A DNA stretch of 64,000 bases from Chloroflexota bacterium (lineage in GTDB: Bacteria > Chloroflexota > Dormibacteria > Dormibacterales > Dormibacteraceae). The notes under the pieces were generated by a model. The model ran no database searches. It was given only the letters and a program-made list of their open reading frames with translations, and was not told where the DNA came from. The stretch lies in assembly GCA_005880915.1 (NCBI GenBank), contig VBIW01000034.1:124001-188000 (forward strand), given 5' to 3'. Position numbers and translations under genes: made by a program. Positions within the stretch are counted from its first letter, which is position 1, and each line of letters begins with the position of its first letter. Shown in pieces: positions 1 to 7,716 of the stretch.

Positions 1-2
1 CC

Positions 3-2540
3 TTTGATGTTGTCGTGATCGGCGGCGGGCCCGGTGGTTACGTGGCCGCCTTGCGCGCCGCCCAGCTGGGGGCCAGGGTCGCCGTGGTCGAGAAGGACCG
101 CGTCGGAGGCACCTGCCTGGTCCGCGGCTGCATCCCGACCAAGGCGCTGCTCCAGTCGTCCGAGCTCTACACGCTGGCCAGGGATGGGGCGCCGTTCGGG
201 CTGGTCGCGGACGGGATCGGTTTCGACTGGAATGTGGCCCAGAAGCGCAAGACGGCCGTGGTCGACCAGCTCGTCAAGGGCGTCGAGGGGCTCTTGAAGG
301 CGGGCGGCATAACGGTCTTCAAGGGCAGCGCGCGCCTCGCAGGCAAAGGCGTCGTGGACGTCTCCGGGGACCAGGTCCAGGGCAAGGACATCGTGATCGC
401 GACCGGGTCGGCGGTGGCGCGCATCCCGCTGGCCGGCGGCGAGCTGACGATCGACTCGGATCAGATCCTCGAGCTCAAGGAGATTCCCAAGCGGCTTGCC
501 GTCATCGGCGGAGGCGTCGTCGGAATGGAGTTCGCCGCGATGTTCGCCGCCCTCGGCAGCAAGGTCACCGTCCTGGAGATGCTGCCCCAGGTCCTGTCGA
601 TGGTCGACGCCGACCTGGTTGCGGCCTACGCCAAGCACCTGGCGGGACTCGGTGGCGAGATCCACACCAACAGCAAGGTGTCCGAGATCGTCAAGCAGAA
701 GGGTGGGCTGCAGGTTCATTTTTCGACCGGGGGAGAAGGCGGCGCGGTGGATGCCGACCAGGTCCTGCTCGCGGTCGGGCGGGTGCCCTACACGCAGGGC
801 CTCGACGCAGAGAAGGCGGGGGTCAAGCTCGAGCGCGGCCGAGTCGTGGTCGATGATCACCTTCGGGCCACAGCGGACGGCGTGTGGGCGATCGGCGACG
901 TGATCGGCGGCATCATGCTGGCGCACGTCGCCTCTTACGAGGGTGTTTGCGCGGTGGAGAACATCGTGGGCCACGGCGACCGGGTGCCCGACTATCACGC
1001 GGCGCCCAACTGCATCTACACCGAGCCGGAGATCGCCCACGTCGGACTGGGCGAGAAAGAAGCGAAAGAGAAGGGCATCGCGGTCAAGGTCGGCAGGTTC
1101 CCGTTCGCAGCCTCAGGACGGGCCCTGACGCTTGGCCAGTCCGAGGGCTTCGCCAAGGTCATCGCCGATGCGGACTCCGGGCGTCTCCTGGGCGCCCACA
1201 TCATCGGTCCGCGAGCGACGGACCTCATCGCTGAGGCGGCGCTCGCGATTCAGAACGGACTGACACTGGAACAGATCGACCTCACCATCCACGCTCATCC
1301 CACGCTGCCCGAGTCTCTGATGGAGGCGGCGCTGGCCGCGCAGGGTCGAGCGATACACATCCCGAACCGCAAGTCGAATCCCCCTCTCCCCACAGGGGAG
1401 AGGGCTGGGGAGAGGGGCGTGGCCGCGGCCGAACCGGCAAAAATGCAAAATCGGGAGAAGCAGATGGCAGCCCCCGTCAAGTCCTCCCCGGCCCCTCCCC
1501 CCTCCCCCGGCGCCATCGACCCTAAGTCGATTGAGCTCACCAAGGGGAATCGCGATCGGCTGCTTGCGCTGCACCGCGAGATGCAGCTCATCCGGCGATT
1601 CGAGGAGCGCGCCCAGGAGCAGTACACCAAGGCCAAGATCGGCGGCTACTGCCACCTCAACATCGGCGAGGAGGCGACGGTCGTCGGCGGCATCGAGGCG
1701 CTGAAGGCCAACGACTGGATCTTCACCAGCTATCGCGAGCACGGACACGCGATCGCTCGCGGTGTTGACCCGAAGAGCGTGATGGCGGAGCTCTTCGGCA
1801 AGGAGACCGGAACGTCGCACGGTCGCGGCGGTTCGATGCACCTTGTCGACTACAGCCGCCGCTTCATGGGCGGCTATGGAATCGTCGGCGGTCACCTGCC
1901 CCTCGCGGTGGGTGGCGCGTGGGCGGTCAAATACCGCAAGCAGAAGGACGTGATCTTCTGCATGTTCGGCGACGGCGCCACCAACATTGGCGCGTTTCAT
2001 GAGTCCCTGAACATGGCGAAGGTGTTCGACCTGCCCGTGGTCTGGTTCTGCGTCAACAACCGCTACGGGATGGGCACTCCCGTGGAGAAGGCGTCGGCGG
2101 TGGCCGACATCTACAAGAAGGCGTGCGCGTATGACATGGAGTCGATCCAGATCGACGGCATGAACCTGCGCGAGGTGATGCTGCGCACCAGCGAGATCGT
2201 CGAGAAGACGCGCGCGGATTCCGTGCCGCGCTTCATCGAGTCGCTGTGCTACCGCTTCCGCGGCCACTCGGTCGTGGACCCGGACAAGTACCGCTCCGCC
2301 GAGGACAAAGAGAAGTACCGCAAGGCCGATCCCATCGTGGCTTTCGAGCACGAGCTCGAGAAGAGCGGCCTGGCCGATGAGGAGTACTTCAAGAGCGTGC
2401 GCCTGGAAATCGACGCAGAGGTGCGCGAGGTCATCGAGTTCGCCGACCAGAGCCCAGAACCCAACGTCGCCGACCTCTACAAGTACACGTACGCGGGGCA
2501 GTGGGACAACCGGCCCGAGCTGCGAACGGAGCGAGTCTGA
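3..2540 (+). CDS. lpdA-pdhA: Dihydrolipoyl dehydrogenase fused in frame to pyruvate dehydrogenase E1 alpha (5' end cut by window)
   Basis: Two enzymes of the pyruvate dehydrogenase complex lie in one open frame. Residues 1 to about 455 are an FAD/NAD disulfide oxidoreductase (E3): the frame is already open at base 3 and reads FDVVVIGGGPGG, so the true start is outside the window. The redox pair is GGTCLVRGC, a second GxGxxG lies near residue 163, and the terminal HAHPTLPE carries the His-Glu pair. From about residue 488 follows a complete E1 alpha: GHGRGGSMH-like loop (GTSHGRGGSMH), thiamine diphosphate motif GDGATN ... NN, and RFRGHSVVDPDKYR. The joint is a low-complexity linker whose DNA contains a palindromic repeat. 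An internal ATG at 1464 with a well-spaced GGGAG means E1 alpha (358 aa) could also be made separately. The TGA overlaps the E1 beta ATG. Confidence 0.93.
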   Translation, partial: FDVVVIGGGPGGYVAALRAAQLGARVAVVEKDRVGGTCLVRGCIPTKALLQSSELYTLARDGAPFGLVADGIGFDWNVAQKRKTAVVDQLVKGVEGLLKAGGITVFKGSARLAGKGVVDVSGDQVQGKDIVIATGSAVARIPLAGGELTIDSDQILELKEIPKRLAVIGGGVVGMEFAAMFAALGSKVTVLEMLPQVLSMVDADLVAAYAKHLAGLGGEIHTNSKVSEIVKQKGGLQVHFSTGGEGGAVDADQVLLAVGRVPYTQGLDAEKAGVKLERGRVVVDDHLRATADGVWAIGDVIGGIMLAHVASYEGVCAVENIVGHGDRVPDYHAAPNCIYTEPEIAHVGLGEKEAKEKGIAVKVGRFPFAASGRALTLGQSEGFAKVIADADSGRLLGAHIIGPRATDLIAEAALAIQNGLTLEQIDLTIHAHPTLPESLMEAALAAQGRAIHIPNRKSNPPLPTGERAGERGVAAAEPAKMQNREKQMAAPVKSSPAPPPSPGAIDPKSIELTKGNRDRLLALHREMQLIRRFEERAQEQYTKAKIGGYCHLNIGEEATVVGGIEALKANDWIFTSYREHGHAIARGVDPKSVMAELFGKETGTSHGRGGSMHLVDYSRRFMGGYGIVGGHLPLAVGGAWAVKYRKQKDVIFCMFGDGATNIGAFHESLNMAKVFDLPVVWFCVNNRYGMGTPVEKASAVADIYKKACAYDMESIQIDGMNLREVMLRTSEIVEKTRADSVPRFIESLCYRFRGHSVVDPDKYRSAEDKEKYRKADPIVAFEHELEKSGLADEEYFKSVRLEIDAEVREVIEFADQSPEPNVADLYKYTYAGQWDNRPELRTERV
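1382..1417. repeat. Palindromic repeat element in the Lpd/E1 alpha junction
   Basis: CCCTCTCCCC and GGGGAGAGGG form a perfect 10-bp inverted repeat around a 3-nt loop (1382-1404), followed by a second GGGGAGAGGGG-like arm. A near-identical element lies at 3858-3894. It is translated here as PLPTGERAGERG inside the linker. This looks like a small dispersed REP-like element of a kind common in GC-rich genomes. It carries no stop codon in this frame. Confidence 0.75.
1453..1466 (+). promoter_or_regulatory. Internal ribosome binding site and ATG for E1 alpha
   Basis: GGGAG at 1453-1457 is followed by a 6-nt spacer and an in-frame ATG at 1464. Translation from here gives MAAPVKSS... and a normal-length E1 alpha, so this may be the ancestral pdhA start retained inside the fused frame. 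Confidence 0.55.
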
Positions 2541-3562
2541 TGGCGACCGCAACCCCGGAGAAGGCGACCGCCGTCGAGGACAAGCTCTTCCGCGTCGCGC
2601 TGCGCGAAGCGCTGGCCGAGGAGATGGAGCGAGACGACTCGGTCTACTTGATCGGCGAGGACATCGGAACGTTCGGCGGCGCCTACCGCGTCACCGAGGG
2701 GCTGCTGGACAGGTTCGGTGCGCAGCGCGTGGTCGATGCGCCCATTGCCGAAGAGGTGATCGTCGGCACGGCCATCGGCTCGGCGATGCTCGGCCTCCGG
2801 CCGGTGGTCGAGCTGATGACGATCAACTTCTCGCTGATCGCATACGACCAGATCGTCAACAACGCGGCCAAGATCCGCTACATGTTCGGAGGCGAGGTCA
2901 AGGTGCCTATGGTGATCCGGATGCCAGGCGGCGCCGGCCATCAGCTGTCCGCCCAGCACTCACACAGCTTCGAAGTCCTCTATGGATTGATCCCGGGTCT
3001 TCTCGTCGTCGCGCCGACGACGCCTGCCGACGCGAAGGGCATGCTGAAATCGGCGATTCGCTCGGACAACCCGGTGATGTTCCTCGAGTCGATGAGCCTG
3101 TACAACGTGAAGGGAGACGTGCCGTCGGGCGACTACACCACGCCGCTCGGCAAGGCCGCGGTGCGCCGGACAGGCTCGGACATCACGATCGTCGGCGTGT
3201 CGAGGATGGCGGTGCTCGCCAACGAGGCGGCCAAGCAGCTCGAGGAGGAGGACATCGACGCGGAGGTCATCGACCTGCGCTCGATCCGCCCGATCGACTG
3301 GCCGCCCATCGTGGACTCGGTCCGCAAGACGAGCCGCTGCGTCGTGGTCGAGGAAGGCTGGTCGACCTACGGCGTGACGGCGGAGCTGGCGGCCGGCGTG
3401 CAGGAGCGGTGCTTCGACTACCTCGACGCCCCGATCCGGCGGCTGGGCGGCGCCGAGGTTCCGATGCCCTACAGCCTGCCGCTCGAGAAGGCCTCGATCC
3501 CGACCAGCGAAGACATCAAGCGCCTGGTGCGCTACACCGTCGGACGCAAGCCCGATGCCTGA
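2540..3562 (+). CDS. pdhB: Pyruvate dehydrogenase E1 component, beta subunit
   Basis: The 340-aa transketolase-like beta subunit pairs with E1 alpha to decarboxylate pyruvate and acetylate lipoyl-E2. Visible family motifs are the N-terminal GEDIGTFGGAYRVTEGL, the active-site DAPIAEEVIVGTAIG, the QHSHSFE segment (QHSQS in many homologues) and the transketolase C-terminal domain VIDLRSIRPID. The ATG at 2540 is chosen because it overlaps the upstream TGA (TGATG). An in-frame extension back to 2501 would only overlap pdhA coding sequence. The 3' end overlaps the E2 start by 8 nt, indicating translational coupling through the operon. Confidence 0.95.
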   Translation: MATATPEKATAVEDKLFRVALREALAEEMERDDSVYLIGEDIGTFGGAYRVTEGLLDRFGAQRVVDAPIAEEVIVGTAIGSAMLGLRPVVELMTINFSLIAYDQIVNNAAKIRYMFGGEVKVPMVIRMPGGAGHQLSAQHSHSFEVLYGLIPGLLVVAPTTPADAKGMLKSAIRSDNPVMFLESMSLYNVKGDVPSGDYTTPLGKAAVRRTGSDITIVGVSRMAVLANEAAKQLEEEDIDAEVIDLRSIRPIDWPPIVDSVRKTSRCVVVEEGWSTYGVTAELAAGVQERCFDYLDAPIRRLGGAEVPMPYSLPLEKASIPTSEDIKRLVRYTVGRKPDA

Positions 3563-4826
3563 CATCAACATGCCCAAGCTCTCCGACACGATGGAGGAGG
3601 GCACGATCGTCGAGTGGAAGAAGAAGAGCGGCGACGAGGTGAAAGCCGGCGAGGTGGTGGCGGAGGTCGAGTCGGACAAGGCGACGTTCGACCTGGAGGC
3701 TGAGTCCGACGGCGTCCTCCAGATCCTGGTCGACCAGGGAGTGCCGGCCAAGATCGGCGCCCCCATCGCCCGCATCGGCGAAGGCAGTGAGGCCGCCGCG
3801 CCCGCTCCCGCAAAGCAGCCACCTCCGCAGAAGGAGCCGGGAGCTCAGGCTGAGGTTCCCTCTCCCCCTAGGGGAGAGGGTCAGGGAGAGGGGCGTGAAA
3901 CGCCACCCCCGACCAAACAGGAAAGTCGCGATGGGCAGCAGAACGGTCGCGAGGTCAAGGCCTCCCCTCTCGCCCGCCGCCTGGCCGAGGAGATGGGTGT
4001 CGACCTCGCCTCGCTGAAGGGCAGCGGACCGGAGGGCCGGATCGTGAAAGAAGACGTCCTTGCGGCGGGCGGCACGCGAACCAGGTCTGAGCGACGACGC
4101 CCTCAGCCTGCGACCGAGCGAGGGGCCGGGCCGGACGTCGAGGTCATCGAGCCGTCGCGCATGCAGGCGACGATCGCGCGACGCATGGCCGAGGCAAAGT
4201 CGACCGTACCCGAGTTCCAGGTCACGGTCGAGGCGCGAGTCGACCTCGCGGCCGGCATGCGCCAGCAGCTCAAGGATTCTGTCCCGGGCGCCGAGAAGGT
4301 CACGATGACCGACTTTCTCGTCCGCGCATGTGCGCTCGCGCTGCGCAAATTTCCCGAGGTCAACTCCTCGTGGGTGGACGGGCGGTTCCAGCGCAAGCGG
4401 GGGGTCAACATCGGGCTGGCCGTCGCGCCGAGCCAGGGCATGGGCCTCCTGGTCCCGGTTGTGCACGATGCGGACCTCAAGGACCTGATCCAGATCTCGA
4501 TCGAGTCGCGCCAGGTCATCGAGCGCGCCCGCTCGGGGCGCCCCAACGAGGGCGACCTCAGCGGCGCTACTTTTTCCATCTCGAACCTGGGGATGTACGG
4601 CGTTGACGAATTCGTTGCCATCATCAACCCGCCTGAAGCAGCGATCCTCGCGGTCGGCGCGATCAAGGACGTGCCGGTCGTCGATGACGGCAGGATCGTG
4701 CCCGGCAAGGTGATGCGCATGACGCTGTCGGTCGATCACCGCGTCTTCTATGGCGCGACCGCGGCCCAATTCATGGCCGAGGTCAAACGGCTGATCGAGA
4801 ACCCGGTAACGCTGCTCGTCCCTTGA
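3555..4826 (+). CDS. pdhC: Pyruvate dehydrogenase E2 (dihydrolipoamide acetyltransferase)
   Basis: This 423-aa E2 transfers acetyl groups from lipoyl-lysine to CoA and forms the complex core. Domain order: one lipoyl domain (1-75, lipoylated Lys42 in ESDKATF), a variable linker, a peripheral-subunit-binding domain (about 135-170, SPLARRLAEEMGVDL ... GPEGRIVKEDVL), a second linker, and the catalytic domain (about 195-423) ending in SVDHRVFYG. His395 is present, but the Asp usual in the family HxxxDG motif is Tyr399. The first linker (103-114) is encoded by a copy of the palindromic element also found at the Lpd/E1 alpha joint. The ATG lies inside the pdhB end. The exact 2-oxo acid is inferred, and a branched-chain complex is possible. 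Confidence 0.92.
   Translation: MPDINMPKLSDTMEEGTIVEWKKKSGDEVKAGEVVAEVESDKATFDLEAESDGVLQILVDQGVPAKIGAPIARIGEGSEAAAPAPAKQPPPQKEPGAQAEVPSPPRGEGQGEGRETPPPTKQESRDGQQNGREVKASPLARRLAEEMGVDLASLKGSGPEGRIVKEDVLAAGGTRTRSERRRPQPATERGAGPDVEVIEPSRMQATIARRMAEAKSTVPEFQVTVEARVDLAAGMRQQLKDSVPGAEKVTMTDFLVRACALALRKFPEVNSSWVDGRFQRKRGVNIGLAVAPSQGMGLLVPVVHDADLKDLIQISIESRQVIERARSGRPNEGDLSGATFSISNLGMYGVDEFVAIINPPEAAILAVGAIKDVPVVDDGRIVPGKVMRMTLSVDHRVFYGATAAQFMAEVKRLIENPVTLLVP
3858..3894. repeat. Second copy of the palindromic element, in the E2 linker
   Basis: CCCTCTCCCC and GGGGAGAGGG flank CTA (3858-3880), followed by AGGGAGAGGGGCGTG. This matches the 1382 copy almost base for base. It is translated in a different frame here, giving PSPPRGEGQGEG between the lipoyl and subunit-binding domains. 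Confidence 0.75.
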
Positions 4827-5329
4827 CGCCGGCCGAGATCGCCGACGTCCTCGAGATCTCAGGCCAGGCCTACACAAGCCTCCTTCGCAGCCTGCCGGCG
4901 CAGCTTGCGTCGTGGCAACCCGCACCGACCGAGTGGTGCGTGAACGAGGTCGTCGGCCACGTCATCGAGGCCGAGAAGCGGGGCTTCGCCGGTCGGATCC
5001 GGACCATCCTGCGCGAGAGTGAGCCGAAGCTGCAGAGCTGGGACCAGGTCGGTGTCTCGCGCAGCCGGCGCGATTGCGAACGACACGCGGACGAGCTGCT
5101 GAAGGAGCTCGAGTCGACGCGGCGGGAAAGCCTGGCGCTGATACGTGCGCTGAAACCCGAGCAGCTCGATCGCGCAGGCATGCATCCGAAGGTGGCCCGC
5201 CTGACGGTGAATGACCTGCTGCACGAGTGGGTGCACCATGACGGCAACCACCTGCGCCAGGCCTACGCGAACGTCCAGGTCTACGTGTGGCCGGACATGG
5301 GCAACGCCCAGCGCTTCTCGTCAGGCTAG
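4823..5329 (+). CDS. DinB-like superfamily protein
   Basis: This 168-aa predicted four-helix protein belongs to the DinB/YfiT-like superfamily, whose members often bind a metal with three His and can act as thiol-dependent transferases. Candidate ligands are His46 in VVGHVIEAE and His134 and His138 in LLHEWVHHDGNH. The start is TTG at 4823, which overlaps the pdhC stop as TTGA, so it is the last gene of the pyruvate dehydrogenase operon. Its substrate cannot be read from sequence, and a link to lipoate or thiol chemistry is only suggested by position. Confidence 0.75.
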   Translation: MTPAEIADVLEISGQAYTSLLRSLPAQLASWQPAPTEWCVNEVVGHVIEAEKRGFAGRIRTILRESEPKLQSWDQVGVSRSRRDCERHADELLKELESTRRESLALIRALKPEQLDRAGMHPKVARLTVNDLLHEWVHHDGNHLRQAYANVQVYVWPDMGNAQRFSSG

Positions 5330-5368
5330 GGGCACATGAGCGGCCGGCGCCACACCGCCGCCTCAAAG

Positions 5369-5432
5369 GTGCGTTAGGCGCCTAACGCACGGGATCCCCA
5401 AACCTCAAAGGCGCCTTTCGCGCCTAACGCGC
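5369..5432. repeat. Tandem palindromes between convergent genes
   Basis: A perfect 22-bp palindrome at 5369-5390 has core GCGTTAGGCGCCTAACGC. About 38 bp on, a second related unit follows (AAAGGCGCCTTT at 5407-5418, then GCGCCTAACGC). Both are preceded by CCTCAAAGG, so the pair is a diverged direct repeat. It lies between the 3' ends of the DinB-like gene and the histidine kinase, where a bidirectional terminator would be expected, but there is no U-tract. Related units occur at 15423-15485. Confidence 0.7.
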
Positions 5433-5451
5433 GGAATCGCAGGCAGGGCCC

Positions 5452-6930
5452 TCAGGCCACCGCCGCTTGTGCTGTTGATTCGGCTTTCTTCCCGGTTTCG
5501 CGCGCGGCGGGCAGGAGCAGGTGCACTCGGAGATTGCCGGCCTCATCGAAATCCGCCCACAGCCGCCCCTTCATCGCCAGCACGAGCTCGCGTGAGATGG
5601 CAAGGCCGAGCCCTACTCCGCCGGCGGCCGCGGATCGCGACGGGTCCGCGCGGTAGAAGCGGTCGAACATTCGGTCAGGGTCGGGCCGGTGCAGACCGGC
5701 CGGGTTGGAGACGACCGTCTCGACCGATCCACCGCTGAGGCGGGCAATGGCGTTCACCGTCGTGCCCTCAGGTGCGTACTTCACCGAGTTGTCGAGCAGG
5801 TTGTCGAGGACCTGGTGCAGCCGCTCGGGGTCAGCTGCGACCGGCGGGATATCGTCCGACACATTGAGCTTCAGGGCCAGGCCGCGGGTTCCCGCGCGCG
5901 GCCGCACCATCTCCAGCTCTTGCTCGAGCTGGCCGCGAAGGTCGACCGCGGTTATGTGCATTGATATCGATCCGGCTTCCACGCGGGCGAGGTCGAGGAG
6001 CTCCTGGGCCATGCGCAGCACGCGCTCGGATTCCTCGTGGACGATGCTCGCCGCGCGGGTTCGCTCGACATCGCTCAGCAGGCTGCCGTCGACGAGCGCC
6101 TGGCTGAATCCAATCAGGCTCGTGAGCGGTGTCTTGAGCTCGTGCGAGACGTTGGCGAGAAAGTCGCGCTGCACCTTGCGCGCCCGCTCCACGGCCTCGG
6201 CCATCCGGTTGAAGGCCGAGCCCAGCATCCCGAGCTCGTCCTGACCTTTGATGTTGACTCGACGCCCGTAGTTGCCTGCCGCGATGTCCTCCGCCGCGGC
6301 TGCGAGCTGGGTCAGGGGCCTGGTCATGGTCCGGCTGACCAGCAGGATCAACAGCATCGCCACCAGTAGCGCGGCACCGCCCGCCTCGAGAAGTCGCGTG
6401 GCGAGGTCGCCCGCGGCAGCCGTCGCGGCAAGGGACTTCGGCTGCGCGATCACCACGTAGCTCGCGAAGATCGGGTTGCGACCGGGAGGGATCTTGAAGG
6501 CAGCGGCGAAGTAGTCCTGTCCACCGAAGGACGCGCGGATCTCGCCGACGTTTGCTACTCGGGTCGACTGAACGATCGGGAGCTGCATGTCGCGCGCGCT
6601 GCCGTCGGCGCTGCTGTCGTAGACGACGCGGCGCTGCGCGTCGAGCAGGAGCAGGCGGTTAACCCCCAGCGTGGGCGCGACAAGGGTGTTTAGCCGGTCT
6701 TCGTAGTCGGTGGCGGTGTCGAGGCGGCACAGGCCAGTGGCGCGGGTCTTGACAAAGCACTCCTGGAACTTGACCGTCGCAGCGGTCGTCATGACCTGCC
6801 GGTCGAGCTGAGCCTGCGTGCTCTGAAACTCCAGGTCGCGGACGAAGACCCAGGTGAGCGCGCCAGCGAGGAGAAGGCTGACGGCGACGATGCCCGCGGC
6901 GGCGGCGAGAAGGCGAAGCCGCAGGGTCAG
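5452..6930 (-). CDS. Two-component sensor histidine kinase
   Basis: This membrane sensor kinase phosphorylates the response regulator encoded just upstream. From the proposed start (492 aa) the order is: transmembrane helix 1 (about 8-28), an extracytoplasmic sensor region of about 150 residues, transmembrane helix 2 (about 182-200), HAMP, HisKA with His263 in NVSHELKTPL, and HATPase_c with N box DNLLDNSVKYAP and G box GVGLGLAIS. The first ATG in frame (6792) would delete helix 1. No ATG, GTG or TTG lies between it and the regulator stop, so a CTG at 6930, overlapping that stop as CTGA, is proposed. The signal sensed is unknown. Confidence 0.88.
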   Translation of the reverse strand: MTLRLRLLAAAAGIVAVSLLLAGALTWVFVRDLEFQSTQAQLDRQVMTTAATVKFQECFVKTRATGLCRLDTATDYEDRLNTLVAPTLGVNRLLLLDAQRRVVYDSSADGSARDMQLPIVQSTRVANVGEIRASFGGQDYFAAAFKIPPGRNPIFASYVVIAQPKSLAATAAAGDLATRLLEAGGAALLVAMLLILLVSRTMTRPLTQLAAAAEDIAAGNYGRRVNIKGQDELGMLGSAFNRMAEAVERARKVQRDFLANVSHELKTPLTSLIGFSQALVDGSLLSDVERTRAASIVHEESERVLRMAQELLDLARVEAGSISMHITAVDLRGQLEQELEMVRPRAGTRGLALKLNVSDDIPPVAADPERLHQVLDNLLDNSVKYAPEGTTVNAIARLSGGSVETVVSNPAGLHRPDPDRMFDRFYRADPSRSAAAGGVGLGLAISRELVLAMKGRLWADFDEAGNLRVHLLLPAARETGKKAESTAQAAVA

Positions 6931-7628
6931 ACCCCCGCCAGCTCCAGCCGGTAGCCGACGCCCCAGACGGTCTGGATGCTGGGGTCCGTGACCTTCGCGG
7001 CCGCAAGCTTCTCGCGCACCTGCTGAACATGAACGTCGACGGTGCGCGTGTAACCCGGGAAGTCATATCCCCACACGAGGTCGAGCAGCTCGCTGCGCTG
7101 GAAGACGCGGCCCGGGTGGCGCGCCAGGAGCGCGAGCAGGTCGAACTCCTTCGGCCGCAGCTGGATCCGATCCGAGCCATGGCGCACCTCATGGCGCTCG
7201 ATGTCGACTTCGAGCTTGCCCGCGCGGACCAGACGGGGCTGGTCGGGCTCAGTCCTCGCGCGCCTCAAAAGTGCCTTGGCCCGCGCCACCAGCTCTTGTG
7301 GGTGGAACGGCTTGGTGAGGTAGTCGTCCGCTCCGACCTCCAGTCCGACGACCTTGTCGGTCACCTCGTCGCGAGCCGTGAGCATGATGATCGGCACCTG
7401 GCTCTGCTTGCGGATCTCCTTGCAGATCGTGAGACCGTCAACGCCTGGAAGCATGATGTCCAGGATGACGAGGTCGGGTTTGACCAGGTTGAAACGGGCC
7501 ACCGCCTGCGCCCCATCCCCCACTCCCTCGACCTCGTAGCCCTCGCGCGTCAGGTAGAGGCGCGCCAGCTCGAGGATGTGCTTCTCGTCGTCGACGACCA
7601 GGATCTTCGAGCTCACGACTCCGCCCAT
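6927..7628 (-). CDS. OmpR/PhoB-family response regulator
   Basis: This 233-aa DNA-binding regulator has an N-terminal receiver domain (acidic VVDDE, phospho-acceptor Asp57 in LVILDIML, Lys106 in YLTKPF) and a C-terminal winged helix (about 135-230, RPKEFDLLALLARHPGRVF ... VDVHVQQVREKL ... VWGVGYRLE). It is the first gene of a two-gene unit with the histidine kinase, which it overlaps by 4 nt. A GTG five codons in (SSKILVVDDE) is an alternative start. Targets are not evident. An inverted repeat just upstream may be an autoregulatory site. Confidence 0.93.
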   Translation of the reverse strand: MGGVVSSKILVVDDEKHILELARLYLTREGYEVEGVGDGAQAVARFNLVKPDLVILDIMLPGVDGLTICKEIRKQSQVPIIMLTARDEVTDKVVGLEVGADDYLTKPFHPQELVARAKALLRRARTEPDQPRLVRAGKLEVDIERHEVRHGSDRIQLRPKEFDLLALLARHPGRVFQRSELLDLVWGYDFPGYTRTVDVHVQQVREKLAAAKVTDPSIQTVWGVGYRLELAGV

Positions 7629-7665
7629 GGCGTCAATTGATCACCGCCGACGTCAGACGCCTGTT

Positions 7666-7688
7666 TTACACGTGTCAGCGAAATGTAA
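7666..7688. promoter_or_regulatory. Candidate operator upstream of the response regulator
   Basis: TTACA (7666-7670) and TGTAA (7684-7688) are inverted around 13 bp that begins with the palindrome ACACGTGT. It sits about 40 bp upstream of the response regulator start in an otherwise non-coding 88-bp gap. OmpR-type regulators usually bind direct rather than inverted repeats, so this is weak. Confidence 0.25.
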
Positions 7689-7716
7689 GAACGTGGTCGG
7701 CGTGCCCAAAGAGCGG

